DNA of 64,000 nucleotides from Mycobacterium sp. IDR2000157661 (GTDB lineage Bacteria; Actinomycetota; Actinomycetes; Mycobacteriales; Mycobacteriaceae), in assembly GCF_022317005.1 (NCBI RefSeq), contig NZ_CP081006.1, forward strand, positions 3,348,001-3,412,000. The letters are read 5' to 3'. A model generated the notes under the pieces. The model did not search any database. It was not told where the DNA came from and worked only from the letters and a program-made list of their open reading frames with translations. This document shows, one piece after another, positions 17,133-33,214 of this stretch. Each line of letters starts with the position of its first letter. Position 1 is the stretch's first letter. The translations under genes were made by a program, and so were the position numbers.

Positions 17133-17151
17133 TTAGGACAGCCTGCGCTAA
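17133..17151 (+). promoter_or_regulatory. IdeR iron box upstream of mbtT-C-D-E-F-G-H
   Basis: TTAGGACAGCCTGCGCTAA matches 13 of 19 consensus positions and closely resembles the mbtB box (TTAGG.CAGCCTG...CTAA shared). A weaker match starts 22 bp upstream, so IdeR may bind in tandem. Confidence 0.75.
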
Positions 17152-17168
17152 TTCACTGGAGGACCTCG

Positions 17169-17225
17169 ATGCGTCTGCTCGCCGCGCACCCGCAGGCCCT
17201 TTCTCACCGCGTCTCCGACCGATGA
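17169..17225 (+). CDS. 18-aa leader ORF coupled to mbtT
   Basis: ATG at 17169 with a strong Shine-Dalgarno (GGAGGA at 17158-17163, 5 nt spacing) opens MRLLAAHPQALSHRVSDR and stops at TGA 17223-17225, overlapping the mbtT ATG as ATGA. mbtT itself has no visible ribosome site, so its translation probably depends on this small ORF. Whether the peptide does anything is unknown. Confidence 0.6.
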   Translation: MRLLAAHPQALSHRVSDR

Positions 17226-17968
17226 TCGACGAACAGAGCCGGCTGAACTTCGCGCCATGGATCAAGCGCTCGTCCGGGCAGCCGTCGCGGCCGGCGACCG
17301 TCGTGTTCCCGCACGCCGGCGGCGCCGCCGCTGCTTACCGGGCGTTCGCCTCGGCGCTGTCGCGCGGCGGCGGGGATGCGTTCGTCGTGCAGTATCCGCA
17401 ACGGGCGGACCGGCTGACCCATCCCGCCCCCGACACCGTCGAGCAACTGGCGGCCGAGTTGTTCGCGGCCGGCGACTGGGCGGGTCTCGGCCCGCTGCGC
17501 CTGTTCGGCCACTGCATGGGTGCGGTCATCGCGTTCGAGTTCGCCCGAGCGGCCGAGCGCCACGGTGTCGACGTCCGGCAACTCTGGGTGTCGGCCAGCC
17601 AGGCGCCGTCGACGATCGCGACGTCGCCGCGCCTACCGACCGCCGCGGCCGAAGTCGTCGCCAACATGGTCGACCTCGGGGGCACCGACCCGCGGTTGCT
17701 GGCGGACGAGGACTTCATCGAACTGCTCGTGCGGGCCGTGCGCGCCGACTACCTGGCGTTCAACCGGTACGCCTGCGGTTCCGACGTGCGCATCCGCGCC
17801 GACATCCACACGCTCGGCGGCCACGGGGACCATCGGGTGAGCCAGGACATGCTGCGGCACTGGCAGACTCACACCGACGGCGCGTTCACCCTGTCGGTTT
17901 TCGACGGCGGGCACTTCTACCTCAACGACCACATCGACGCGGTCGCGGAGCTGGTCAATGCCGGATAG
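17222..17968 (+). CDS. mbtT: Type II thioesterase MbtT
   Basis: This 248-residue alpha/beta hydrolase is of the editing thioesterase type that clears or releases carrier-bound intermediates in NRPS/PKS lines (PHAGGAAAAYRAFA, oxyanion region; GGHFYL with the catalytic His near the C-terminus). The nucleophile elbow reads GHCMGA, so Cys98 stands where most family members have Ser. In M. tuberculosis the equivalent domain is fused to MbtB. The gene starts inside the stop of an 18-aa ORF and overlaps mbtC by 11 bp, opening the mbtT-C-D-E-F-G-H run. Confidence 0.85.
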   Translation: MIDEQSRLNFAPWIKRSSGQPSRPATVVFPHAGGAAAAYRAFASALSRGGGDAFVVQYPQRADRLTHPAPDTVEQLAAELFAAGDWAGLGPLRLFGHCMGAVIAFEFARAAERHGVDVRQLWVSASQAPSTIATSPRLPTAAAEVVANMVDLGGTDPRLLADEDFIELLVRAVRADYLAFNRYACGSDVRIRADIHTLGGHGDHRVSQDMLRHWQTHTDGAFTLSVFDGGHFYLNDHIDAVAELVNAG

Positions 17969-19286
17969 CAGGCGGCACGGCGCGGCCGCCGACCCGATCG
18001 TCATCGTCGGCATGGCGCTCGAGGCACCGGGCGGCATCGTCACCGCCGACGACTACTGGGCGTTGTTGTCGCAACGACGCGAAGGCCTTGGGCCGTTCCC
18101 GCGCGACCGCGGCTGGCGGGTGCGTGACGTTCTCGACGGGTCGGCCCGCGACGGCTTCAAACGCATCCATGATCTCGGCGGGTTTCTCGACAGCGCAGCC
18201 ACTTTCGATCCCGAGTTCTTTGGGATCTCGCCCCGCGAGGCGGTCGCCATGGACCCGCAGCAGCGGGTCGCCCTGCGGGTGTCGTGGCGGGCGCTGGAGA
18301 ACAGCGGCATCAATCCCGACGACCTCGCCGGCCACGACGCCGGCTGCTACGTCGGCGCGTCGGTGATGGGGTACGGGCCCGACCTCGCCGAGTACTCGGA
18401 TCTCACCGGACACCTCATGTCGGGAACCTCGCTGGGGGTCATCTCGGGGCGGATCGCCTACACCCTCGGCCTGGCCGGTCCCGCGCTGACCGTGGACACC
18501 TCCTGCTCGTCGGCGTTGACCGCGGTGCACACCGCGGCCCAGGCGCTGCGCTCGGGTGACTGCGACGTGGCGCTGGCCGGTGGCGTCTGCGTGATGGGCT
18601 CACCCGGGTTCTTCGTCGAGTTCGCCAAACAGCACGCGTTGTCCGACGACGGCCATTGCCGCCCCTACAGCGCCCACGCCAGCGGCACGGTGTGGGCCGA
18701 GGGCGCGGCGATGTTCGTGTTGCAGAGGCGCTCGGCCGCCCTTCGCGAGAACCGCCACGTATACGCCGAGTTGCGCGCCACCTGCCTGAACCAGGACGGT
18801 CGATCCGTCGGGCTCACCGCACCCGACGGACAGGCCCAGGCGCGGTTGTTCCGCCGTGCGATCGACCGGAGCGGCGTGCGCGCCGAGGACATCGGGATGA
18901 TCGAGGGCCACGGCACCGGGACCCGCCTGGGCGACCGCACCGAACTTCAGTCGCTTGCCCGGACCTACGGAGCCACCGCTCCCGGGAAGGGCCCACTGCT
19001 GGGTTCGGTGAAGTCGAACCTCGGACACACCCAGGCTGCCGCGGGCGGGCTCGGCCTGGCCAAGGTGCTGATCGCCGCAGAGTGCGGCACCGTTCCCGCC
19101 ACCCTGCACGCCGACGAGGCGAGCCCCGAAATCGACTGGGCCGGTCAGGGTCTGCGGCTGGCGTCCGAGCAGTCGCCGTGGCCCGCCGTCGACGGCCACC
19201 GACTGGCTGCGGTGACCGCATTCGGCATGAGCGGCACCAACGCCCACGTGATCGTCTCGATCCCGGCGCGGCCGGAGGCGGCATGA
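17958..19286 (+). CDS. mbtC: Stand-alone ketosynthase MbtC
   Basis: The 442-residue beta-ketoacyl synthase makes the acetate-derived beta-hydroxybutyrate-type linker of mycobactin together with MbtD. The Cys-His-His triad is present (Cys183 in DTSCSSA; EGHGTGT; SNLGHTQAAAG), as are DPEFFGISPREA and MDPQQR. Length equals M. tuberculosis MbtC (444). No AT or ACP is attached; these sit in MbtD. The start overlaps the mbtT end, and its stop overlaps the mbtD start as ATGA. Confidence 0.93.
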   Translation: MPDSRRHGAAADPIVIVGMALEAPGGIVTADDYWALLSQRREGLGPFPRDRGWRVRDVLDGSARDGFKRIHDLGGFLDSAATFDPEFFGISPREAVAMDPQQRVALRVSWRALENSGINPDDLAGHDAGCYVGASVMGYGPDLAEYSDLTGHLMSGTSLGVISGRIAYTLGLAGPALTVDTSCSSALTAVHTAAQALRSGDCDVALAGGVCVMGSPGFFVEFAKQHALSDDGHCRPYSAHASGTVWAEGAAMFVLQRRSAALRENRHVYAELRATCLNQDGRSVGLTAPDGQAQARLFRRAIDRSGVRAEDIGMIEGHGTGTRLGDRTELQSLARTYGATAPGKGPLLGSVKSNLGHTQAAAGGLGLAKVLIAAECGTVPATLHADEASPEIDWAGQGLRLASEQSPWPAVDGHRLAAVTAFGMSGTNAHVIVSIPARPEAA

Positions 19287-22224
19287 CGGCCGCCGGACTG
19301 CCCGACGGGCGGGTGCCCGTCGTGCTGAGCGCACACGCCGAGGAACTCGTCACGGCCGACGCCGCGGCGATCCTGCGTCACCTCGACGAGGGAACCGACG
19401 TGGCCGCCGTGGCGGCCACCCTGCTGCGCACCCGCAGGCTGCGCAGGCACCGGGCGGTCGTGCGCGCGGTCGACACCGCCGAGTTGGCCGACGGGCTGCG
19501 CGCGCTGGTCGCGGGCGTCGAGCACCCGCTGCTCACCCGTTCCCGCGAGGCGCGTTCGGCCCGAACGGCTTTCGTGTTCCCCGGACAGGGCAACCAGTGG
19601 TCCTCGATGGGTGCCGACGCCTACCGCCGATCCGCGGTCTACCGCACCCACGTCGACCGCTGCGCCGACGCGTTCGTCGCCGCGGGCGAGCGGTCACCGC
19701 TGCCCTATCTGCTCGCCGACACGCCGGGGGGAGCCTGGCCCCAGGTACAGATCCAGGGCGCGCAGTTCGCCCATGCGGTGGCGCTGGCCCGCCTCTGGTG
19801 TGCCGCCGGAATCACCCCCGACGTCACGGTCGGGCACAGCCTCGGCGAGGTCGCGGCCTGCTACGTGGCGGGCCGCATCGCGCTGCCCGATGCTGCCGCC
19901 GTCGTCATAGCCCGGGCCAGGGCGGTCGAGCGCCTGCGCGGCGACCACGGCATGGCCGCACTGGGCGTCTCGCTGGACGACGTCGAACGGCTGATCGCCG
20001 CGGTCCCCGGCTGGCTGGAGGTCTCGGCGGTCAATGCGACCGCATCGGTCGTGGTGTCGGGGGACCGCGCGGCGGTCGCAACATTGGTCACCGCCGCGAC
20101 TGCCGAGGGGCTGTTCGCCCGCCAACTGGACGTGGACTACCCCGGCCACAGCAGCGCTCTGGAGCGGCTTCGTGCCGACCTCACCGCGATGCTGCCGCAG
20201 GCCGAGTTCGCCGACAGCGCGGTCGAGTTCATCGGGTCGACGACCGGATCGGCGGTGGATGCGGGTACCGGGTTCGGCGACTACTGGTACCGCAACCTGC
20301 GCAACACAGTCCGCTTCGACCTGGCGGTAACCGCGGCGCTCCGCAACGGTGTCGACCGGTTCGTCGAGATCTCGGCGCATCCGGCGCTGCTGTTGGCCAT
20401 GGCCGACCTCGTCGGCGACGAATGCCTGGTGACCGGGTCGGGCCATCGCGACGCCCCGCTGGTCGAGGCGGTGTCCGCCAGCATCGTCGCCGCCGCTGCG
20501 GGTGACGACAGGAATGGTTGGACCGGTCTGGTCGACATGACCCGGCCGCCGCTGCGGAACTTCCCCAACGCACCCATGCGGGCCACGCACCTGTGGGCCG
20601 ATCCCCGACCGTTGCCGCCGGTATACGGGCTGACCGTGGCCACCGAAACGTGGAAGCCGTTGCTTACCAGACGTTTCAGCCAGGGTGTTCGCCGCGTCGC
20701 GGTGCTCGACCTCGCCGGTCCCGACGCAGGCCCGACGCCAGTCGGCCTCGCCGGCCTGCTGCGCGCCGCGCTGCACCACCACCACGCGGTCGACGTCACG
20801 GCAGCCCGGGACGCCGACCTGCTGGTCGCGGTTGCGCCCGTCCTGGACCACCCGGATGTGGAACGCTCCGCACGCGAGGTCGCCGACCTGGTCGGCGCCG
20901 GCCTGCTCGACTACGTCGACGCAGCGGGTCCCGGCTGTCGCGCCGTCTGTCTGGTCACCGCGGGGGGCGAGCATGTCCGCCCCGACGAACCGGTGGCGCT
21001 CCCAGCCCAGGCCGCACTGGCGGCGATGCATCGCAGCCTGGGCCTCGACCGGCCCGACCAGGCCTACCGGCACCTCGACCTGCCGTCCTGGGAACCCGGG
21101 GAAGCGGTCGTCGCGGCCGCGGTCGATGCACTGCTGGGCGAGTCGCAGGAGCTCGCCGTTCGCGACAACGGTTCGCAGACAACGACCCTCGTCCGATCCG
21201 TCACCGACCCCACCGAACCGGCGCCGCCGTGGCGGCTGGACACCGGAGTGCTCGACAACGTGGTGATCACCGGCGGCAGCGGTGCGGTGGGCCTGCACTT
21301 CGCGCGTCACCTCGCCGCCAACGGCGCTCAGCGCGTCGTGCTGCTGAGCCGCGGCGGTGTCGACACGGCGGTTGTGACCGAACTGACCCGACTGGGCGCC
21401 GACGTGGTGGCTGCACACTGCGACGTCACCGCCGCCGCCGACGTCGCGGCTGCTGCGCGCGCATACGCCGGGGTCGGTGCGTCGCTGGTCGTCCACGCCG
21501 CCGGCGCGGCGACATTCGGCGACCGCGACGAACTCACCGCCGAGGCGTTCGTCCATACGGCGGCGGCGAAGCTCGGCGGCATGGCCCGCATGGCGGAGCT
21601 GTGGCCGATGCGTGCCGACGCGCGAATCGTGCTGTGCTCGTCGATATCCGGTGTCTGGGGCGGTCGCGGTCATGCCGCCTACTCGGCGGCCAACCGGATG
21701 CTCGACGTGCTGGCGGGCCAGCTTCGGGCCGATGGCAGGCACTGTGTGGCGCCGAGGTACGGACTGTGGCGGGGGAGTGGGATCGCCGGAGCCGACGAGG
21801 TGGCCGGCATCCAGCGGTCCGGTCTGCAGCCGATGAACCCCGACGCCGCGGTCGCCGCGACCCTGCGCGACCACACCGAGGACCCACTGCTGCTGGCCGC
21901 CGACCACGCCCGGCTGCAGGTGTTCCTCGACAGTCAGGCGCCGAAGGCCGCCGACGACGGACCCGTGGTGTCCGGCGGCGACACCGCGGACCGGGTGCGA
22001 GCCGACCTCGCGGCGGTGCTGAACCTGCAGCCGGACTTCATCGATCTCGATACCTCGCTGCTCGACCTGGGGGTGGACTCGCTGCTCGCGCTCGATCTGC
22101 GCAAACGGCTGCACCGCACGACCGGGCGGAAGGTCGCGCTGGCCACTTTGCTCGGCGGCATCACCGGCGGGGCGCTCATCGCCAGCCTCGACGCCACGAC
22201 ACAGACGACAGAAGGTGGAAACGC

Positions 22225-22228
<4 letters not shown>
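19283..22228 (+). CDS. mbtD: PKS MbtD (AT-KR-ACP)
   Basis: The 981-residue protein supplies the domains missing from MbtC. These are an acyltransferase (about 95-390; [20 protein letters not shown] with Ser186), a central region of weak similarity, a ketoreductase (about 660-840; GGSGAVG at 664-670, CSSISGVWG, Tyr/Asn in [10 protein letters not shown]) and an ACP (about 895-970; Ser933 in [11 protein letters not shown]). The KR is intact, fitting reduction to a hydroxyacid. Start and stop overlap mbtC and mbtE in ATGA and GTGA, so the line is translationally coupled. Confidence 0.92.
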
Positions 22229-27323
<5,095 letters not shown>

Positions 27324-27327
<4 letters not shown>

Positions 27328-30300
27328 CCGCGACGCAGTCCGAGCCCGCCGTCGAGGACGTGATGGCGCTCAGCCCCCTGCAGCAGGGGTTGTTCTCGCT
27401 GGCCCAGTTGAGCACCGGCGCCGACGACCCGTATGTCATCGCGATGGCCGCCGACATCACCGGCGAACTGGACACCGCTCTGCTGCGCGACTGCGCCGCG
27501 GCCCTGCTGGCCCGGCATCCGAACCTGCGGGCCTGCTTCCTGCGCGGCGATCTGAGCAGGCCGGTGCAGGTGGTGCCCGCCCGCGTGAACGTGCCCTGGC
27601 GGCATGTCATCGCCGCCGCCGACGAGGTGGCCGCGCTCGAAGCCGACGAACGGCGGCGTCCGTTCGATCTGGAACGCGGTCCGGCGATCCGCTTCCTGCT
27701 CATCGACATCGCCGGTCATCAGGACGGCCGGTTCCGCTTCGTTGTCGTCGCGCACCACATCATCATCGACGGCTGGTCGCTGCCCCTGTTCGTCGGCGAG
27801 CTCATCGCGCTGTACCGCTCCGGCGGTGACACCGGTGTGCTGCCGCCGCCGCCGCGCCCCTACCGCGACTACATCGGCTGGCTGGCCGCACGCGATCAGC
27901 AGGCCAGCCGTGATCTGTGGCGCGCCCACCTCGGCGGTCTCGACGGTCCCACCCTCGTCTCTCCCGCGCTGACCACCGGGGAGCCGCCCGCCGGCGAGCC
28001 GCACCGCACCGAGGTCGCGCTCGACCGCGCCGCCACCGACCGGTTGACCGACGCGGCCCGCAACCGCGGCGTCACCGTCAACACGCTTGTCCAGATGGCC
28101 TGGGCCGTCCTGGTTTCGGCGTTCACCGACCGCGACGACGTGGTGTTCGGGGTGACGGTGTCCGGGCGACCCGGCGAGCTCACCGGCGTCGAGACGATGG
28201 TCGGCCTGTTCATCAACACCGTGCCGCTGCGGGTGCGGCTGGACCCGGTGGCGCGGGTCGGCGCGCAATGCCTTGCGCTGCAACGGGAGGCCGCCATGCT
28301 GCGCGACCACGGCTACCTGCCGCACAACGAGTTGCGGGCAATGGGCGGCGTCGGTGAGATGTACGACAGCCTGCTGGTGTACGAGAACTTCCCGCCCGGC
28401 GGATTGGTCGGCGCCGGTGAGTTCGTGGCCAACGGCGCCACTTTCCGGCCCGCGGCACTGGAGAGCGTCTCTCATTTCCCGGTGACCATCGCCGCGCACC
28501 TGGTCGACGACCACCTCACGGTGCTGGTCGAGGTGGTCGACGGCGCGCTGGGCCCGATGAGCCCCGAGTCGCTGGGCAGGCGACTGCTGATGACCGTCGA
28601 GCGGTTGGTCAGCAACTGGGACACGCCGCTTCGCGACGTCGACCTGCTGTTCGACGGCGAGGATCCGGTGCTGGGGGACGGGTCTGCGACCTCACCGGCG
28701 GCAGCGGGGGTGCACGAGATGTTTCGCCGGGTGGCCGGTGGCCGCCTCGGGTCTGTCGCATTGAGCTGGTCCGGCGGTGAGCTCACCTACCGCGAACTCG
28801 ACGAGGCCGCCGACCGCGTCGCCGCGGCGCTGGCCGTTCGCGGCGTGCGCACCGAGACACCGGTGGCGATCCAACTGGGGCGCGGCCCGCACTACGTGAT
28901 CGCGATGCTCGCCGTCCTCAAGGCGGGCGGGGTGATCGTCCCGCTCGACCCGGCGATGCCCGACGAACGCGTCGCCGACATCCTCGCCCAGTCGAAAGCG
29001 ACGGTCGTCGTCGACGAGGCTTTCGTGGCCGCGTCGGCGAGCGAGCCCGCCGACGACTTCCGCCCGGTGCCTGCCCGCACCGGACAGGCCGCATACGTGG
29101 TGTTCACCTCTGGCACCACCGGCAGGCCGAAGGGCGTGGTCGGCACACACCAGGCGCTGCTGGCCTACGCCGACGACCATGCCCGAACCGTGTTGCGGCC
29201 TGCGGCGACCCGGCTGGGCCGTCCGCTGCGGGTCGCCCACGCCTGGTCGTTCACCTTCGACGCGGCGTGGCAGCCGCTGGCCGCGCTGCTCGAGGGGCAC
29301 GCCGTGCACATCGTCGACGACCATGTCCAGCGCGACGCCGAGGCACTGGTCGAGACCATCGGGCGCCACGGCATCGACCTGATCGACACCACGCCGTCGA
29401 TGTTCGCCCAACTGCACGCCTGCGGGCTGCTGACGACCGTCCCGCTGGCCGTGCTGGCGCTCGGTGGCGAGGCGGTCGGCATTCCCGCGTGGTCGATGAT
29501 CCGCGACGAGTGCGCCCGCACCGGCATGGCGGCCTACAACTGCTACGGCCCGACCGAGACCACCGTCGAAGCGGTCGTCGCGGTCGTCGCCGCCCACGAG
29601 GCACCGACCATCGGCCGGCCGACGTCACCCACCCGGGCCTACGTACTGGACTCCTGGCTGCGACCGGTCCCCGACGGCGTGCCGGGCGAGTTGTACCTGG
29701 CCGGGGCTCAGCTGACCCGCGGCTACCACGGCAGGCCCGGCGAAACCGCAGCGCGATTCGTGGCCGACCCGTTCGCGCCGGGACAACGCATGTACCGCAC
29801 CGGCGACGTGGTGCGACGACAGGCCGACGGCGCGCTCGACTTCCTCGGCCGATCCGACGCACAAGTCAAGATCCGCGGTTACCGCGTCGAGCCCGCCGAG
29901 ATCGCGGCGGTGCTGCACGGCCACCCCGCGGTGCGGCACGCCCACGTTGCCGTGCGCAGGCGGCGCTGGGGCGCCCAACTGGTCGCCTACGTCGCCGCCG
30001 AGCCCGCGCCCGACGTCGCCGAGCTGCGCGCGCTGGTCGCAAAACGCCTGCCGCGCTACATGGTTCCGCACAGCATCGTGCCCGTCGACCGGATGCCGGT
30101 GACGTCGCACGGCAAGGTCGACGACGCGGCGCTGGCCGCCATCACCGTCACCGACGACCGGTCCGCCGCCGCCGCGACGCCGACGGAGGCCGCGCTGGCA
30201 GCCGTGCTCGCCGAACTGCTCGACGGCGCCGAGATCGATGTCACCGCCGACTTCCTCGCGCTGGGACTGGACAGCATCGTCGCGCTGTCTGTGGTGCAGG

Positions 30301-31679
30301 CCGCGCGCAGACGTGGGATTGCGCTGCGAGCGCGGCTGATGCTCGAGTGCGCCACCGTCCGCGAACTGGCCGCCGCGCTCGACGACGAGGTCGACCAGGC
30401 GGCGGCGGCCAACCGGCCCGGCGAGCCGGCCGGCCCGATCCCGGTGCTGCCCAACGTGCACTGGCTCTACGAGCACGGCGATCCGCGGCGACTGATGCAG
30501 ACCGAGGCGATCCGGCTGCCCGACGGCATCACCGCCGGGCACCTGAACGCGATGCTGCGCGCCGTCGTCGACGATCACGAGATGCTGCGGAGCCGCCTCG
30601 ACCGGCCGTCCATGACCTTCGTCGAACACGAGCCACAGCAGTTGCTGACCGAGGTGTGGGTCGACGGCGCCGTCACCGAAGCGGTCGCCGCAGCCACTGC
30701 GAACGCGGTCGAAACCCTTGACCCGCAACGCGGTTCGATGCTGACGGCGACTTGGCTGCGACATCCCGACGGTCCCGGTGTTCTCCTGCTCGCCGCGCAC
30801 GTGCTCGCCATGGACCCCGCGTCCTGGCGCATCGTGTTGGCCCAGCTCGACGCGGGCTGGCATGCGATCGGTTCCGGGCGCGACCCCGTGTCGACGCCGG
30901 AGCACACCGGTTACCGGCGGTGGTCGCGGTTGCTTGCCGAGCGCGCCGAGACTCTCGACACCTGTGACTTCTGGGCCGCTCAACTCGACGGCGACGATCC
31001 CGCGCTGGGTGCCCGCCGGTTGCGGCCAGGAACCGACCGGGTCGGCGATGTCGTGGTCTCAATGTCGATGGCCGGCGCCGAACTGACCGTGCGGTTGCTC
31101 ACCGCCGCCGAACCCGCACCGCACCTGTTGGCCGCGGCGGTCGCGCGCACCGTCACCCGGTGGCGGCGCCACCGCGGCCAGGACACCCCGCCGCCACTGT
31201 TGTCGCTGGAGACCCACGGCCGTGCCGACGACGTGGTCAGCGACGCCGACCTGTCGGACACCGTGGGCCTGCTGACCGCCATCTATCCACTACGCGTGCA
31301 GTCGATCAGCGATGTGGCCGGACTGCCCGGCGCCGGAATCGATTTCGGGCTCCTGCGCTACCTGCGGTCGGATACCGGCGAACGGCTCGCCGCCTGCCGC
31401 GAACCCCAGCTGCTGCTGAACTTCCTCGGCAGGATGCACGCCGGGATCGACGGCGGCGCACTGCAGCCCGACCGCGGACTGCTGGCAGGCGTGTCACCGA
31501 TCCCGGAGCCGAATCTCGCGGTGCGCCACGAACTGACCATCATGGCCGCGATGCTCGGCCCGAGCGACGCTCCGGTGCTGGGCACCCAGTGGCGCACGCT
31601 GCCCGACATCCTGTCCGCCGAGGACGTCGCCATGCTGCAGTCGATGTTCCTCGACTCGCTGGAAGAGGTCCTCTCGTGA
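27324..31679 (+). CDS. mbtF: NRPS MbtF (C-A-PCP-terminal C)
   Basis: The 1451-residue NRPS adds the second N-hydroxylysine and should close the terminal caprolactam. Domains: C (about 10-430; HHIIIDGW, His144-His145/Asp149), A (about 470-960; [33 protein letters not shown]), PCP (Ser984 in LGLDSIVAL) and a C-terminal condensation-like domain (about 1040-1445). The terminal domain has [11 protein letters not shown] in place of HHxxxDG: the first His is Ala1158, His1159 and Asp1164 remain, and the DPASW looks like the epimerisation-type subgroup. A noncanonical release/cyclisation domain fits lactam formation. Length matches M. tuberculosis MbtF (1461). Confidence 0.92.
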
Positions 31680-32977
31680 ACCGGACACTCGCGGTGGTGG
31701 GCGCGGGCGCGAAGGCGGTGGCGGTCGCGGCCAAGGCCGCCGTGCTGCGCGACATGGGCGTCGACGCGCCCGACGTCGTCGTGGTCGAACGCACCGAAGT
31801 GGCCGCCAACTGGCAGGCCGACGGCGGCTGGACCGACGGTCAGCACCGGCTGGGCACCAGCCCCGAAAAGGACGTCGGGTTCCCGTACCGGTCAGCACTG
31901 GTCCCGCGGCGCAACGCCGAACTCGACGAGCGGATGACCCGGCACAGCTGGCAGTCGTACCTGATCGCCACCGGCCAGTTCGCCGAATGGGTCGACCGCG
32001 GCAGACCCGCACCCACGCATCGCCGGTGGAGCCAGTACCTGCGTTGGGTCGCAGCCAATGTCGAGATGACGGTGGTCGCCGGGGAGGTGCAGCGCATCTC
32101 GGTCGACGTCCGCTTCGACCGGCAACGCTGGGTGCTGCACACACCCGACCGCACGGTGCCGGCCGACGGCTTGATGATCACCGGCCCCGGCCAACCCGAG
32201 CGGTCGATTCTGCCCGGCAATCCGCGGGTGCTCTCGATCGCCCAGTTCTGGCACCGCGCGGCCCAGCGCGAGATGATCTCCGCCGAACGCGTCGCGGTGA
32301 TCGGCGGCGGCGAGACCGCGGCCTCGATGCTCAACGAGCTGTTCCGGCATCGCATCTCCACGATCACGGTGATCTCGCCGCAGGTCACGCTGTTCACCCG
32401 CGGCGAAGGTTACTTCGAGAACACGCTGTTCTCCGACCCGACCGGATGGACGAATCTCACGCTGGCCGAACGGCGCGACGCGATGGCACGCACCGACCGC
32501 GGGGTCTTCTCCGCGCGGGTGCAGGACGCCCTGTTGGCCGACGACCGCATCCGGCACCTGCGCGGCCGGGTGGCGCATGCCGTGGCCAGGGACGGTCAGA
32601 TCCGGTTGACGCTGAGCACGAACACCGGCGGTCCGGCGCTGGAGACCGCCCATGGATTCGACCTCGTCATCGACGGCTCGGGCGCCGACGCGCTGTGGTT
32701 CGTGCCGCTGCTCGCCCAGGACGCCCTCGACGTGCTCGAACTCGGGCTGGGCGGGCCGCTGACCGGTGACCTGCTGCAGGTCTCGATCGGCGACGATCTC
32801 GCGGTCGAACACGTCATGCCGAAGCTGTTCCTGCCGGGGTTGGCCGGCCTGACCCAGGGCCCCGGCTTCCCGAACCTGTCCTGCCTGGGCCTGCTGTCCG
32901 ATCGGGTCCTCGGCGCCGACCTGACCACAACCCCATCGCCTGCGAGGAGAAGCCATGAGCCACAACCCTTTCGATGA
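31676..32977 (+). CDS. mbtG: Lysine N6-monooxygenase MbtG
   Basis: The 433-residue flavoprotein N-hydroxylates the lysine side chains that give mycobactin its hydroxamates. It shows an FAD-binding N-terminus ([18 protein letters not shown]), the [12 protein letters not shown] segment, an NADPH-binding [14 protein letters not shown] near residue 205 and the [21 protein letters not shown] region ([16 protein letters not shown]) of the family. The GTG start overlaps the mbtF stop, and its last 23 bp overlap mbtH. Confidence 0.93.
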   Translation: MNRTLAVVGAGAKAVAVAAKAAVLRDMGVDAPDVVVVERTEVAANWQADGGWTDGQHRLGTSPEKDVGFPYRSALVPRRNAELDERMTRHSWQSYLIATGQFAEWVDRGRPAPTHRRWSQYLRWVAANVEMTVVAGEVQRISVDVRFDRQRWVLHTPDRTVPADGLMITGPGQPERSILPGNPRVLSIAQFWHRAAQREMISAERVAVIGGGETAASMLNELFRHRISTITVISPQVTLFTRGEGYFENTLFSDPTGWTNLTLAERRDAMARTDRGVFSARVQDALLADDRIRHLRGRVAHAVARDGQIRLTLSTNTGGPALETAHGFDLVIDGSGADALWFVPLLAQDALDVLELGLGGPLTGDLLQVSIGDDLAVEHVMPKLFLPGLAGLTQGPGFPNLSCLGLLSDRVLGADLTTTPSPARRSHEPQPFR

Positions 32978-33170
32978 CGAGCACGGGGACTTCTACGTGC
33001 TGGTCAACGACGAGGACCAGTACAGTCTGTGGCCGACGTTCGCCGAGGTTCCCGCGCAGTGGCGGGTCGTTTTCGGCGAGAGCACCAGGTCGGACTGCCT
33101 GGCCTACATCGAGGAGAACTGGACGGACCTGCGCCCGCGCAGCCTGCGCGAGGCGATGACGGAGCGCTGA
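32955..33170 (+). CDS. mbtH: MbtH-like NRPS accessory protein
   Basis: The 71-residue protein is the founding type of the MbtH family, which binds and activates adenylation domains. The signature [24 protein letters not shown] and the W-containing C-terminal half ([14 protein letters not shown]) are intact. It starts inside the end of mbtG with a good Shine-Dalgarno (GAGGAGAA) and is the last clear member of the mbt operon. Confidence 0.97.
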   Translation: MSHNPFDDEHGDFYVLVNDEDQYSLWPTFAEVPAQWRVVFGESTRSDCLAYIEENWTDLRPRSLREAMTER

Positions 33171-33214
33171 CGGCGCCGGAGTCCGGCACCGCCGGTGCCC
33201 TACGGTGTGATGTT

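Noticed and set aside
16153..17221. A broken MbtB thioesterase domain after the MbtB PCP
   Set aside because: No TE fragment follows the PCP in any frame; the intact TE is the separate mbtT gene.
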